Shown in pieces: positions 7,930 to 16,146 of a stretch of DNA of 22,326 nt (positions within the stretch are counted from its first letter, which is position 1; every line of letters begins with the position of its first letter). The notes under the pieces are model-generated. The model searched no databases and was not told where the DNA came from. It saw nothing but the letters and a program-made list of their open reading frames with translations. The translations under genes were made by a program, and so were the position numbers. Source of the DNA: Candidatus Njordarchaeota archaeon (GTDB lineage Archaea > Asgardarchaeota > Njordarchaeia > Njordarchaeales > Njordarchaeaceae). The stretch covers positions 1 through 22,326 of the forward strand of contig JAHQWF010000034.1 of NCBI GenBank assembly GCA_029856055.1, given 5' to 3'.

Positions 7930-9033
7930 TCAAGATTTATAAGCTAAAGCTACTACACATAAATCGTTTTTTTCACCCTTGATAGCTATACCCTCGTATC
8001 CACTTATTTTAAATTTCACTATTTCCTTCAGCTCTGAAATCATTGATACAGTTGTTAACAATGGATGCAGCTTTGTATCATTTAACGTATCTAATTTCTC
8101 AATCTTCATTTTATTCGCTGGAACCATGCCCTTAGCTAAACATATCTTGACGGGCTCAGCCACCAGCGCTAGTGATATGTTAAGTATATCGTCTCCATAG
8201 CAAGCTTCACTTACTAGATTTCTCAGTAACTTAGATAGAATTATTTTGAATTCGTATTCAGATAGCTTACCACCCACTATAGCGGCTTTACCTAAGTATT
8301 TTTGCGGTCCACGAAAATACTCTACAATTGTCTCATGAACACTACTTATGAACTTATCCAGCAATTTTCTGATTTTAGCTAATTCAGAAGTAAATTGAAT
8401 CTTAAGCATTGCGATTCTGCGTTCCAGCTCATCGAAATCTATCTCAACCTTATTGAATATTATTGGCTTCACACCAAATTTTATTCGTTTTAACCACCTG
8501 GTTTCAAGCGTTTTATCATCTATTTTAGCGATCTTAGCTCCCGCTTTTATTAATTTCCCTAATGTTGTTAAAGCTAAATCAGCGAGTGGAGACACATAGT
8601 TAGTTGATAAAACACCAAATATTTTCCCACCATACTTGACATAACCACTTTCATTATCGAACATAGATATCAGACTAGTCATTATGATGTCTCTTGCACC
8701 AATCCTAACTTTCTTAGATCCTGGAAATCTTATGCTCCCTCTACAATTATCTCTTGGAGATATTAATATTACATAATCTCCTCTATCAATAAGATAACCA
8801 GTGCAATTTATGCCATATTTTCTAACTGGATCTGGTAGTGATTTAAAGTAGAAATAATATCCTCTATCTTCATATTCAGGTTTTAGTTCTCTTGGAACTA
8901 TAAATATAATCGCATTAATCGTCTCTATCACAGCAAATCCATCAAGAATCCCCACGAAGTTTAGTTTCTGGCCTATGAGATCCTCAAGGAAATGCACTTT
9001 ATCAATGATGCTATCCAATAAATCTATGGTCAT
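7930..9033 (-). CDS. Protein of unknown function, first gene of the cca unit
   Basis: I do not recognise this 367-residue protein. It has no signal peptide or transmembrane span. The N-terminal half (about residues 1-125) alternates hydrophobic strands with polar turns, suggesting a beta-rich domain (segments FVGILDGFAVIE, AIIFIVP, DYVILISP). Residues about 190-240 are charged and helical and could form a coiled coil (ELERRIAMLKIQFTSELAKI). The C-terminal third is mixed, ending in a short strand-rich segment (VKFKISGYEGIAI, DLCVVALAY). The ATG at 9033 has GGAG at 9043-9040 and a TATA-like element about 54 bp upstream. Deoxyhypusine synthase lies upstream on the same strand, 87 bp away. The tightly following helical-repeat gene suggests that the two products may act together. 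Confidence 0.7.
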   Translation of the reverse strand: MTIDLLDSIIDKVHFLEDLIGQKLNFVGILDGFAVIETINAIIFIVPRELKPEYEDRGYYFYFKSLPDPVRKYGINCTGYLIDRGDYVILISPRDNCRGSIRFPGSKKVRIGARDIIMTSLISMFDNESGYVKYGGKIFGVLSTNYVSPLADLALTTLGKLIKAGAKIAKIDDKTLETRWLKRIKFGVKPIIFNKVEIDFDELERRIAMLKIQFTSELAKIRKLLDKFISSVHETIVEYFRGPQKYLGKAAIVGGKLSEYEFKIILSKLLRNLVSEACYGDDILNISLALVAEPVKICLAKGMVPANKMKIEKLDTLNDTKLHPLLTTVSMISELKEIVKFKISGYEGIAIKGEKNDLCVVALAYKS

Positions 9034-9086
9034 CTGAACTCCACTGATTATAACGGTAGGTACGTAAATAGTACAAAAATAATTAA

Positions 9087-9096
9087 CTTAAATATT
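9087..9096 (-). promoter_or_regulatory. TATA-like element before the 367-aa gene
   Basis: On the minus strand the sequence reads AATATTTAAG, about 54 bp before the ATG at 9033. It lies in the 87-bp gap after the deoxyhypusine synthase stop, so the unknown gene, the helical-repeat gene and cca may have their own promoter besides any read-through from dys. Confidence 0.4.
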
Positions 9097-9120
9097 GAGC
9101 ATTATCAAAACAAATTTACA

Positions 9121-10092
9121 CTAAATGTTATCAAAAACATAAGTTATTATTAAAGGTAATATTGCTGATGCATCTCCCTCTACTGTTATGTGATCAGCTT
9201 TTCTCGAAATCTTGTGCCATGAAATAGCCTCTCTTGTTCTAGCTCCAGAAAGAGATCCATCCCACTCAACAGCTGTGGTTACGTATACAGCTCTATCCAA
9301 TCCATCCTTGTATTGATTCCACCATATAACATGATGTTTACTTATTCCACCACCAATTATTAGAGCTCCAGTGCGTTTAGAGCTATATATTATTTCATCA
9401 AGTTTTGTTTCGTCCAAGAATACGTTTACCTTAAAATCCCTGCGGTCTTGCATAAACAACCATAATTGGTATCCAAATGCTCCATCAGTTATCCCAGGAA
9501 TAATTACGGGTATATTCCTCTTCCACGCCCACCACAAAATACTTTTCTCTTTCTTAGGACACCTATCAATATATCTCCCTAATAATTTCATTAATTCAAA
9601 TGTAGATGTTTCTCGTACACCTTCATCATATATTTCGTTAAGAAAATCTCTGGTAACATCTTCAATTATAAGCCCATAGTTCTCCATAGGGATAAATATG
9701 TTTCCTAACCTAAAAATATCTAGTTGCGCTAATTCATTATCATCAGCCTCAAACCAACCACCATAATAATCTTTCCAGCATCTAGCTATATCATGGTCTA
9801 TAGTGCCACAAGTAGTGATAACGACGTCCATTAAACCCCTAGCAATTAATTCCTTTAATACTCCTCTAGTCCCAGTAGCCACGATTGCTGCAGGAAAAGA
9901 TATGAAATTAGTGCTTTCTTCATCTTTAACCATATCTAGAAGGATTCTTGCAGCATCATAGATTTTTCTTGAAGTGAATCCGCCTGATTTACCGAACATT
10001 TCAACTAGTTCAGTTACACTTAGATTCCTTTTTATCTCTATGTCCTCTACTTTTCTTAGACTCTTAATGAATTCCTCTCTATTCTTATTCAT
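9121..10092 (-). CDS. dys: Deoxyhypusine synthase
   Basis: It transfers the aminobutyl group of spermidine, using NAD, to a lysine of translation factor aIF5A, forming deoxyhypusine. The 323-residue protein shows family motifs in order: FPAAIVATGTRGVLKELI, VITTCGTIDHDIAR, an acidic patch EADDNEL, and the lysine loop IIGGGISKHH. Lys252 in that loop is the expected enzyme-imine lysine. It is followed by EWDGSLSGARTREAISWHKI and VEGDASAILPL, which contact NAD and spermidine in known structures. The ATG at 10092 has an AGGTGAT site at 10104-10098, five bases away, one of the clearest ribosome sites in the window. It is transcribed divergently from the MFS gene. The target gene for aIF5A is not in the window. 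Confidence 0.95.
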   Translation of the reverse strand: MNKNREEFIKSLRKVEDIEIKRNLSVTELVEMFGKSGGFTSRKIYDAARILLDMVKDEESTNFISFPAAIVATGTRGVLKELIARGLMDVVITTCGTIDHDIARCWKDYYGGWFEADDNELAQLDIFRLGNIFIPMENYGLIIEDVTRDFLNEIYDEGVRETSTFELMKLLGRYIDRCPKKEKSILWWAWKRNIPVIIPGITDGAFGYQLWLFMQDRRDFKVNVFLDETKLDEIIYSSKRTGALIIGGGISKHHVIWWNQYKDGLDRAVYVTTAVEWDGSLSGARTREAISWHKISRKADHITVEGDASAILPLIITYVFDNI

Positions 10093-10114
10093 CGCTTATC
10101 ACCTAGATCCTTAC

Positions 10115-10150
10115 AAAATTTGCAATTATGTGTAAAAGAGTTCAAATTTT
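10115..10150. repeat. 8-bp inverted repeat in the dys/MFS divergent region
   Basis: AAAATTTG at 10115-10122 and CAAATTTT at 10143-10150 are perfect inverted copies 20 bases apart, centre to centre 28 bp. They sit within the 121-bp gap between two divergent genes. The arms are AT-rich and partly self-palindromic, so chance is quite possible. Confidence 0.3.
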
Positions 10151-10174
10151 TCCTCTTTCTAAAAAATCTTATTA

Positions 10175-10182
10175 TTTATATA
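10175..10182 (+). promoter_or_regulatory. TATA box of the MFS transporter gene
   Basis: TTTATATA lies about 36 bp upstream of the ATG at 10214. Given normal archaeal spacing, transcription would begin near 10203, giving a very short leader that starts around the Shine-Dalgarno site GGTGAG (10203-10208). Confidence 0.5.
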
Positions 10183-10213
10183 GAAATATGACTAAGCGGG
10201 GGGGTGAGGTTCT

Positions 10214-11557
10214 ATGTCGCTAGTAAGGTACTTAGAGCAAACAGAACTAACGAGATTTCACTATCTTTTGCTAACAATAGCGTTTTTGACATATATGTTC
10301 ACAGCCATGAACGTACTTTTAATTTCTGGAGTAATTAAAAAAATGATGCAGGAACTAATAAATCCCTGGGGAGGAGCAGGATTCCTAATAAGCATAGGGT
10401 TCGCGGGAATGTTCTTTGGTGCCCTTGGTATAGGTAAGCTATCTGATTTGATCGGTAGAAGACTAAGCTTATTATTATCTATAACAATACATGCAGTCTT
10501 CACGGCTCTCTGTGGCACAACACATGACTATAATACACTACTAGTATATAGATTTGTAGCTGGATTAGGGTTAGGAGGAGCACTACCTATTCCGGGGGTC
10601 TACATATCCGAATACGTGCCCGCTAAATATAGAGGAACTTTTGTAGGTTTGGTTGAAACAGCTTGGGTGTGGGGCGCATTATTAAGTCTATTTATTCCCT
10701 TAGTTTTCATAGAAAAAATAGACTGGGAGGGTGTATTTTATTGGGGGCTATTACCACTTATTCTTGTACCATTGATTATCATATACCTCCCTGAATCAAT
10801 AAGGTACCTAGAGAAGAGCAGGAAAATAGATGAAGCGATAGCTTTACTGAGAAGAAATGGGTTAATCCCACTAGACCTGAAGATAGAAATAAAACCAGAG
10901 GAGATAAAGAAGATTAGTTGGAGAAAATTATTCAGTCAGAAATACTTAGTGAGAACAATATTGCTTATGACACTATGGTTTATTCTGGTCTATACGTACT
11001 ATGGTATATTTATCTGGTTACCTAAAATTCTAGCAGATAGATACAATTTGATAGGAGGTTTATTCTGGAGCTTAATCATAACTCTAGCACAGATACCAGG
11101 ATACTACAGCGCCGCTTATCTACTTGATAGATTAGGCAGAAAGAGAGTATTAGAGATATATCTCTCACTAGCTGCGATTGGATCACTGATAGTTGGGATC
11201 TCTGATTACGTAGAGTTAGGAACAATAAGGTTATTTGGATATGAGATAGGTTCAATTCTCCTATTAGGTTTCCTAGTGATATCTTTCTTTAATCTAGGTG
11301 CATGGTCTGGGCTATATACATATACACCCGAACTTTATCCGACGGAGTATAGAGGGACAGGTGCAGGTGTTGCTGCAGCTACTGGAAGAATAGCGGGTAT
11401 ATTGGCACCAATAATAACTGAAATTATATCTTTAGGTGGGGCTCAATTATTGACAGCCTATGTGGCTTTCTTTATCCTCCATATGATTGGTGCAATATCA
11501 GTAGTAGCTTTAGGAATAGAGACTAAAGGGCTGACATTGGAAGAGATTTCTGAATAA
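10214..11557 (+). CDS. Major facilitator superfamily transporter (sugar-porter/organic-acid-like)
   Basis: A 447-residue MFS protein with about 12 transmembrane spans. Hallmarks are the loop 2-3 motif GKLSDLIGRR (residues 74-83), RFVAGLGLGGALPIPGVYISEY in span 4, PESIRYL after span 6, DRLGRKR in loop 8-9, and PELYPTEYRGTGAG near span 10-11. This set resembles the sugar-porter and aromatic-acid/H+ symporter groups. The substrate cannot be read from sequence. The ATG at 10214 has a strong GGTGAG site and a TATA box just upstream. It is divergent from dys and ends 49 bp before the convergent HTH regulator gene; nothing shows that the regulator controls it. MFS assignment is strong; transport of a sugar or carboxylate is inference. 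Confidence 0.93.
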   Translation: MSLVRYLEQTELTRFHYLLLTIAFLTYMFTAMNVLLISGVIKKMMQELINPWGGAGFLISIGFAGMFFGALGIGKLSDLIGRRLSLLLSITIHAVFTALCGTTHDYNTLLVYRFVAGLGLGGALPIPGVYISEYVPAKYRGTFVGLVETAWVWGALLSLFIPLVFIEKIDWEGVFYWGLLPLILVPLIIIYLPESIRYLEKSRKIDEAIALLRRNGLIPLDLKIEIKPEEIKKISWRKLFSQKYLVRTILLMTLWFILVYTYYGIFIWLPKILADRYNLIGGLFWSLIITLAQIPGYYSAAYLLDRLGRKRVLEIYLSLAAIGSLIVGISDYVELGTIRLFGYEIGSILLLGFLVISFFNLGAWSGLYTYTPELYPTEYRGTGAGVAAATGRIAGILAPIITEIISLGGAQLLTAYVAFFILHMIGAISVVALGIETKGLTLEEISE

Positions 11558-11606
11558 TCTAATTTACTTTCTTTCATTTAATATATTATGAGAAATAAAT
11601 CTAAAA

Positions 11607-11984
11607 TTAATGATGATAACTATCTGGGAACATTACTTCTTCTTCAGTTACTAGAACTTCATCTACGATATGTGTCTTCAATCTGATTGATTCACATATC
11701 TTGCATACATACTCATATGCTTCTTTAGCGGTACCTTTACCTTCATAAATTAATTCAGCTAATTTCTCAATGTTGCTTAGAATGTCATTATGATTTTTGA
11801 TTAAATTATAAGCTTTTGCTCCCCTTTTAGATCTTAAGTAATGACTTATTGCTGCTTGAGTTAAACCCATTTTCTTGGCAGCCTCTATTTGCGTTAATCC
11901 ATGTTTCTCAATCAAATGTTCAGCAATTATTGCTCTTATCGCAGGGAGAAAGTTTTTAGTAAATATTTCGCAATAAAATTTCAA
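11607..11984 (-). CDS. Small HTH transcriptional regulator (XRE-like, COG2522 type)
   Basis: A 125-residue predicted DNA-binding protein. Residues about 30-50 form a clear helix-turn-helix, LTQIEAAKKMGLTQAAISHYL, followed by a basic stretch RSKRGAK. This resembles the short archaeal XRE-like predicted regulators of COG2522, which in Euryarchaeota also occur fused to ThiN; no such domain is present here. The C-terminal part has a CKIC pair (C94, C97) and ends in HH, which could bind a metal or sense redox (inference). The start is TTG at 11984 with GGTGG at 11995-11991. It is divergent from lysS, and a perfect inverted repeat lies in the shared promoter region, so autoregulation or control of lysS is plausible. 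Confidence 0.85.
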   Translation of the reverse strand: MKFYCEIFTKNFLPAIRAIIAEHLIEKHGLTQIEAAKKMGLTQAAISHYLRSKRGAKAYNLIKNHNDILSNIEKLAELIYEGKGTAKEAYEYVCKICESIRLKTHIVDEVLVTEEEVMFPDSYHH

Positions 11985-12021
11985 AAGTTTCCACCACGCT
12001 TAACAGTTATTAACTTTATTC

Positions 12022-12043
12022 TAATAAACTTTTACGTTTATTA
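12022..12043. promoter_or_regulatory. Perfect 8-bp inverted repeat, candidate operator between HTH gene and lysS
   Basis: TAATAAAC (12022-12029) and GTTTATTA (12036-12043) are exact inverted copies around a 6-base centre. The whole site is 22 bp, about two helical turns, which suits a dimeric HTH protein. It is 38 bp upstream of the HTH start and just upstream of the lysS TATA box. No binding evidence exists from sequence alone. Confidence 0.5.
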
Positions 12044-12058
12044 AAAATGGATTACATA

Positions 12059-12072
12059 GTTATATATTTAAA
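12059..12072 (+). promoter_or_regulatory. TATA box of the lysS-deoC-ThiI-like cluster
   Basis: TTATATATTTAAAT is the best archaeal TATA match in this gap. It is centred about 50 bp before the chosen TTG start of lysS, implying a leader of around 25 nt that carries the AGGTGAT ribosome site. Confidence 0.5.
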
Positions 12073-12114
12073 TCTTCTATAAAGACACCAAATTCAAAGT
12101 CATAGGTGATATAT

Positions 12115-13839
12115 TTGAGCACAGCATTGATAGATAAAGTGAAAGAAATTGCTTCAGGTAAACTATTTGGGCACTTCATCTATAGGGCGGCAGATGAAGT
12201 CATTAAGGTATTCCCAAATGAAGATTTATATGTCGCTGAAGCAGGATTCACGCCCTCTGGAAAAATTCATCTGGGTAATTTTAATGACCTTTGCATAACT
12301 TATGCGTTAATTCAAGTACTTGAGTTCTGGGGTTATAAAGGAAGAGCTATAGTAGCTATAGATTCAAGAGACCCATTTAGACAAGCTCCTATATTTGCGC
12401 CAGAAGAATTCAAAAAGAAGGAAAGTGAGTTAAGAGGCCTACCATTCGACGAGATAGAGGATCCATGGGGTTGCCACGAAAACTTTGCAGAGCACTTTAT
12501 AGCACCAGTAATAGAGAGTTTTAAGGATTATGGTCTAAAAATAGATGCTATAAGAGCTCATGAAATTCATAGTGATCCTAAATACATAGAGCTACTTAAA
12601 ACTGTTTTACTAGAAAGAGAGATAGTGAGAGACATAATTAATGAAGTGAGAAAGAGAGCTGGGCATAAGAATTTATACCCTCCAAACTGGATACCTTATA
12701 GACCAAAATGTGCTAATTGTGGGAGAATGGACGAAGAAGTTATTCCACTCAATGTTTCTGACGATGGTAGGTATATCAGATACAAATGCAATCATTGTGG
12801 GCATGAGGGGGAGGCATATATAAAGAGAGCTGAGGGAAAGCCTCCGTTTAGAATTGATTGGCCTTTGAGATGGATGTTGTTTGGTGTGCATTTTGAACCT
12901 ATGGGAAAGGACCTAATGGCTAGTGGTAGCAGTTATGATACTGGTAAAGCTCTAATGGAAAACTTCTTTAAAAGAAAAGCACCTCTATCAGTTTTTTATG
13001 ATTTTATTTACTGGATACCCCCTGAAGATGCATCACGTGAGACAAAACTAAAATTCTCTAAGAGACGAGGGATAGGATTCGGTATGAAAGAATGGTTAAA
13101 ATACGCTCCACCAGAAGTGTTAAAATACATAATTCTCAGAAGACAGATAGAAAACATATATCAGGAAAGTCTCAAGCACATTGATTTTTCATCATTAGAT
13201 ATACCAAGTTATGTTGAGGCATATGATAGACTTGAAGCTAAATTTTATGACTTGATAGAGGGAAATTTGAGTTTACCAAAGCCAGATGTTGATAGAATTT
13301 ACGCCACTTACATACTATCTCAGGTTGATATCGGAAAGTTGCATCCCCGAAAACCACATAGAATCTCGTATAATGTAATGATAGATGCTGCTTTATGGAT
13401 GGATGATGTTGATGATGGATTAAGAATGTTAGCAAGGATGAGGCAATTACCTAAGAATCTTACGGATAGGGAGTTAAAAGATATTCGTGAAAGATTAATA
13501 CGGGTCTGGAACTGGGTCAAGGAATTTTATAGGCCATCTTTCCCAGATCTAGAGAGCGTAGTTGATAAATTAAGTATTAATCAATTGAGGGCTCTAGTTA
13601 GTTTCTTGGAGCGAGCATTAATTATCGATATTAATGAAGTAAGGATGGATATTCTGAGAGAAATAGTTAAAGAGGTCGCTACGGAATTAGGATTAAAGCC
13701 GAAGGAAATTTATCAATCACTATACTTAGTTACACTAAATCAGATTGAAGGTCCTCCAATCGTTAGATTGTTCAAAAAGGAGTTTGTTAGAGACCATTTA
13801 AATAAAGTTTTAAACATACTGAAAAATAAAATTAAGTAG
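12115..13839 (+). CDS. lysS: Lysyl-tRNA synthetase, class I
   Basis: It charges tRNA-Lys with lysine. This is the archaeal-type class I enzyme, unrelated to the class II LysRS of most bacteria. The HIGH-equivalent is in TPSGKIHLGNFND (near residues 46-58) and the KMSKS-equivalent is KFSKRRG (near residue 312). A zinc-ribbon pair, CANC and CNHC, lies around residues 198-230. The body continues with a helical anticodon-binding domain ending in PPIVRLFKKEFVRDHLNKV. I place the start at TTG 12115 because AGGTGAT (12104-12110) ends four bases before it; a GTG at 12106 would overlap that site. The KMSKS loop reads KFSKR, which is unusual for this class. It heads a cluster with deoC and a ThiI-like gene, each separated by 12 bp. 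Confidence 0.95.
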   Translation: MSTALIDKVKEIASGKLFGHFIYRAADEVIKVFPNEDLYVAEAGFTPSGKIHLGNFNDLCITYALIQVLEFWGYKGRAIVAIDSRDPFRQAPIFAPEEFKKKESELRGLPFDEIEDPWGCHENFAEHFIAPVIESFKDYGLKIDAIRAHEIHSDPKYIELLKTVLLEREIVRDIINEVRKRAGHKNLYPPNWIPYRPKCANCGRMDEEVIPLNVSDDGRYIRYKCNHCGHEGEAYIKRAEGKPPFRIDWPLRWMLFGVHFEPMGKDLMASGSSYDTGKALMENFFKRKAPLSVFYDFIYWIPPEDASRETKLKFSKRRGIGFGMKEWLKYAPPEVLKYIILRRQIENIYQESLKHIDFSSLDIPSYVEAYDRLEAKFYDLIEGNLSLPKPDVDRIYATYILSQVDIGKLHPRKPHRISYNVMIDAALWMDDVDDGLRMLARMRQLPKNLTDRELKDIRERLIRVWNWVKEFYRPSFPDLESVVDKLSINQLRALVSFLERALIIDINEVRMDILREIVKEVATELGLKPKEIYQSLYLVTLNQIEGPPIVRLFKKEFVRDHLNKVLNILKNKIK

Positions 13840-13851
13840 ATGTGACCGGCC

Positions 13852-14553
13852 ATGGATAATATCCCAAGAAACAAGGAAGAGTTAGCGTCTAGAATTGATC
13901 ATACATTACTTAAACCCTACGCAACTCGTAAAGATTTCGAAAAGCTAGTTCAGGAAGCAGAGAAATACGGATTTAGAGCTGTATGTGTCCCTCAATATTG
14001 GGTTCCGCTTGTAAGAGAATTGCTTTGGGACAAAAGTATAAAAGTTGTCACGGTGGTAGGTTTCCCTTTCGGATACAATGCTACTTTAGCTAAAGTTAAG
14101 GAAGCGGAGATAGCTAAGGAATTGGGTGCTGATGAGATTGATATGGTTATGAATATCTCAGCTTTTAAGTCTGGTAACTATGATGATGTAGCAAACGATA
14201 TTAGATCAGTAGTGGTTGCAGCTAATCCACTACCAGTGAAGGTAATAATTGAAACAAGTTATCTTGATGAGGATGAGATAAGAAGGGCAGCAAAAATAGC
14301 AGTTGAAAATGGAGCTAAATTTGTTAAAACGAATACTGGGTTTGGTGCGCGTGGTGCTAACATAGATGATGTGCGCATAATTAAAGAAACGGTTGGTGAT
14401 AAGGCTAAAATCAAAGCTGCAGGGGGGATAAGGAATGCGGAGCAAGCATTAAGATTCATTAAAGCTGGTGCTGATGTGATAGGTGCTAGTGCTGGAGTAA
14501 ATATTGTTAAGACATTCACTGAAGACATTCTAGATAAACTCGATATCGAGTGA
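13852..14553 (+). CDS. deoC: Deoxyribose-phosphate aldolase
   Basis: It cleaves 2-deoxyribose 5-phosphate to glyceraldehyde 3-phosphate and acetaldehyde in deoxynucleoside catabolism. The 233-residue TIM-barrel protein has IDHTLLKPYAT at the N-terminus, VVGFPFGYN, DEIDMVMN (Asp97), the Schiff-base lysine in KFVKTNTGFGARGA (Lys159) and the second active lysine in IKAAGGIRN (Lys188). Family members usually read KTSTGF and KASGGI, so two nearby positions differ, but the key residues are all present. The ATG at 13852 lies 12 bp after lysS and has only a partial ribosome site (GTGA), so it is probably translated from the lysS transcript. Co-occurrence with lysS and a ThiI-like gene has no obvious metabolic logic. 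Confidence 0.95.
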   Translation: MDNIPRNKEELASRIDHTLLKPYATRKDFEKLVQEAEKYGFRAVCVPQYWVPLVRELLWDKSIKVVTVVGFPFGYNATLAKVKEAEIAKELGADEIDMVMNISAFKSGNYDDVANDIRSVVVAANPLPVKVIIETSYLDEDEIRRAAKIAVENGAKFVKTNTGFGARGANIDDVRIIKETVGDKAKIKAAGGIRNAEQALRFIKAGADVIGASAGVNIVKTFTEDILDKLDIE

Positions 14554-14565
14554 GTTGAGATAAGT

Positions 14566-15708
14566 TTGTTGAATGAGAATCCATATAATGCAGTTATAGT
14601 CAGGATATTGGGTGAAATACCTATTAAAAGCGAAGCAGTAAGATCTATATGGGAGCGTAAAATATATCATAGAATTATCCATAGGGTAAAAGATCTAGGG
14701 GGGGTCGAGAGACGTAGAGGATACTTTTTTATAAAAACAAATTATCCATTCAGGGTTATTGATGCTCTAAAATCTCTCTTTGGAATAAGCTCATTAATAC
14801 CCGCGATAATGTGCTCAGGAGAATTAGATGAAATCAAGCAAAGTGCTGCAATGTTAGCCAATTATCAACGTGATTTACTCCTTGAGAGGGGAATTAAACC
14901 TGAGTCATTTGCCATTATTTCCAAAAAAGTTATAAGTAAGGAGTTTGGTACTACAGAGATACGTTATGATGTTGGTCAATTCGTAAAGGATTCTTTGGGT
15001 CTAGAAGTTAATCTAGATAATCCAGATATTCCAATTTACATAGAGGTAAGACACAAAGAAGCTTTCATTTATTCTCAAATAATACGTGTAGCTGGTGGAT
15101 TACCAGTAGGTGTGCAAGATAGGATAATAATGTTAACAACACTAGATCTTGAATCGATAGTCTCTATCTGGTTGTTAATGAAGAGAGGGTGTCCAATTAC
15201 AGTACTGTACTTCATAACATACGAGGATAAAGAACTAGTTGATAAGTTTAAAGACATTCTGATGAAGATTTTCGAGAAATCCTGTGAGGGATTATGTCGG
15301 GTCTTTATGATTCCAATTCATGACAAAATACGACAGTTGCGTTCGAATGTACCTAAAGATTATTTATGGCTTATTGCGCTTAAATTCATGGTTACCCTCG
15401 CTGAAAAAGCTTTGAATACGGAGAAGGCGAGAGGTATAGCTATAGGTATAAGAGGAACAATAGATGCTGAGATGGAGAAATTATTAAGATTGCTTAAGTC
15501 AGATAAAACAACGTTGCATTATCCAGTTTTGACATATACAGATTCAGAAATCAAGAACATTCTTAATAAGATAGAGAAATTATTGGACATAGATATACCT
15601 GAATTAAAAAAGGATTATTCGATAATATATAGAGTGAGAAGAACGGCGAGAAAAATTAATCCAGAGCGTTTTATGAAGTACTGGGATGCATTAAGTCGCC
15701 AAAATTAA
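14566..15708 (+). CDS. ThiI-like protein with THUMP domain and degenerate catalytic motifs
   Basis: A 380-residue homologue of ThiI, the enzyme that makes 4-thiouridine in tRNA. It appears to keep the N-terminal ferredoxin-like domain (about 1-75), the THUMP RNA-binding domain (about 80-170) and the linker GGLPVGVQDR (177-186). The PP-loop that should read SGGxDS is TLDLES (192-197), so both glycines and the aspartate are lost. The later TGExxGQVxSQ segment is IGIRGTIDAEM. The C-terminal active cysteine expected after the PLI.DK.EI region is absent. C240 and C244 form a C-x3-C pair of unknown use. ATP use and sulfur transfer therefore look unlikely; tRNA binding may remain. The start is one of two adjacent TTG codons (14566 or 14569). 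The stop shares bases with the convergent 139-aa gene. Confidence 0.85.
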   Translation: MLNENPYNAVIVRILGEIPIKSEAVRSIWERKIYHRIIHRVKDLGGVERRRGYFFIKTNYPFRVIDALKSLFGISSLIPAIMCSGELDEIKQSAAMLANYQRDLLLERGIKPESFAIISKKVISKEFGTTEIRYDVGQFVKDSLGLEVNLDNPDIPIYIEVRHKEAFIYSQIIRVAGGLPVGVQDRIIMLTTLDLESIVSIWLLMKRGCPITVLYFITYEDKELVDKFKDILMKIFEKSCEGLCRVFMIPIHDKIRQLRSNVPKDYLWLIALKFMVTLAEKALNTEKARGIAIGIRGTIDAEMEKLLRLLKSDKTTLHYPVLTYTDSEIKNILNKIEKLLDIDIPELKKDYSIIYRVRRTARKINPERFMKYWDALSRQN

Positions 15709-16124
15709 TCTTCCTCAGTTATAGTAAAATAAGCGGTTACTTTTAACTCAAAGTTATCCACTTTGATTCGCTTAAACGAGGTAGATGTGTTAACTATTTC
15801 CTTATCTTTCTCAAGTACTGATGACGGAACAGCAGTTGTAACCCACTCAGCTCTCCAAACGTTAATCCCATGCTTTTCGTAATTATATCCTGAAGCATCA
15901 TCTTTCCTATCTTCGAATATCTCGTAGTACCATAGCTCAATAAGCCATTCTCCTATTAAATCTAGTTTCCTTAATTTATTGATACACATTTTAGCTAGAT
16001 CCTTATCAATTAGCTTTCTCTCTACGCTCTTTATTAACTTATTTCTTTCAACATCACCCATATTTCTTATTAACTTAAATGGTATCAAGGATTCAGCATA
16101 CCATGTTAGTCTCGCTCTAGGCAC
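15705..16124 (-). CDS. Small conserved-looking protein of unknown function
   Basis: I do not recognise this 139-residue protein. It lacks a signal peptide and membrane spans. The first half is basic and helical (FKLIRNMGDVERNKLIKSVE); the middle holds an aromatic-rich segment (IGEWLIELWYYEIF, then WRAEW), and the C-terminus alternates hydrophobic and polar residues as in beta strands (ELKVTAYFTITEED). The start is GTG at 16124 with a GGTGA site six bases upstream, strong evidence for translation. A TATA-like element about 50 bp upstream is framed by an inverted repeat. Its stop codon overlaps that of the ThiI-like gene: TTAA at 15705-15708 serves both strands. Confidence 0.7.
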   Translation of the reverse strand: MPRARLTWYAESLIPFKLIRNMGDVERNKLIKSVERKLIDKDLAKMCINKLRKLDLIGEWLIELWYYEIFEDRKDDASGYNYEKHGINVWRAEWVTTAVPSSVLEKDKEIVNTSTSFKRIKVDNFELKVTAYFTITEED

Positions 16125-16146
16125 GTATCTTCACCGTGCTACAAAA

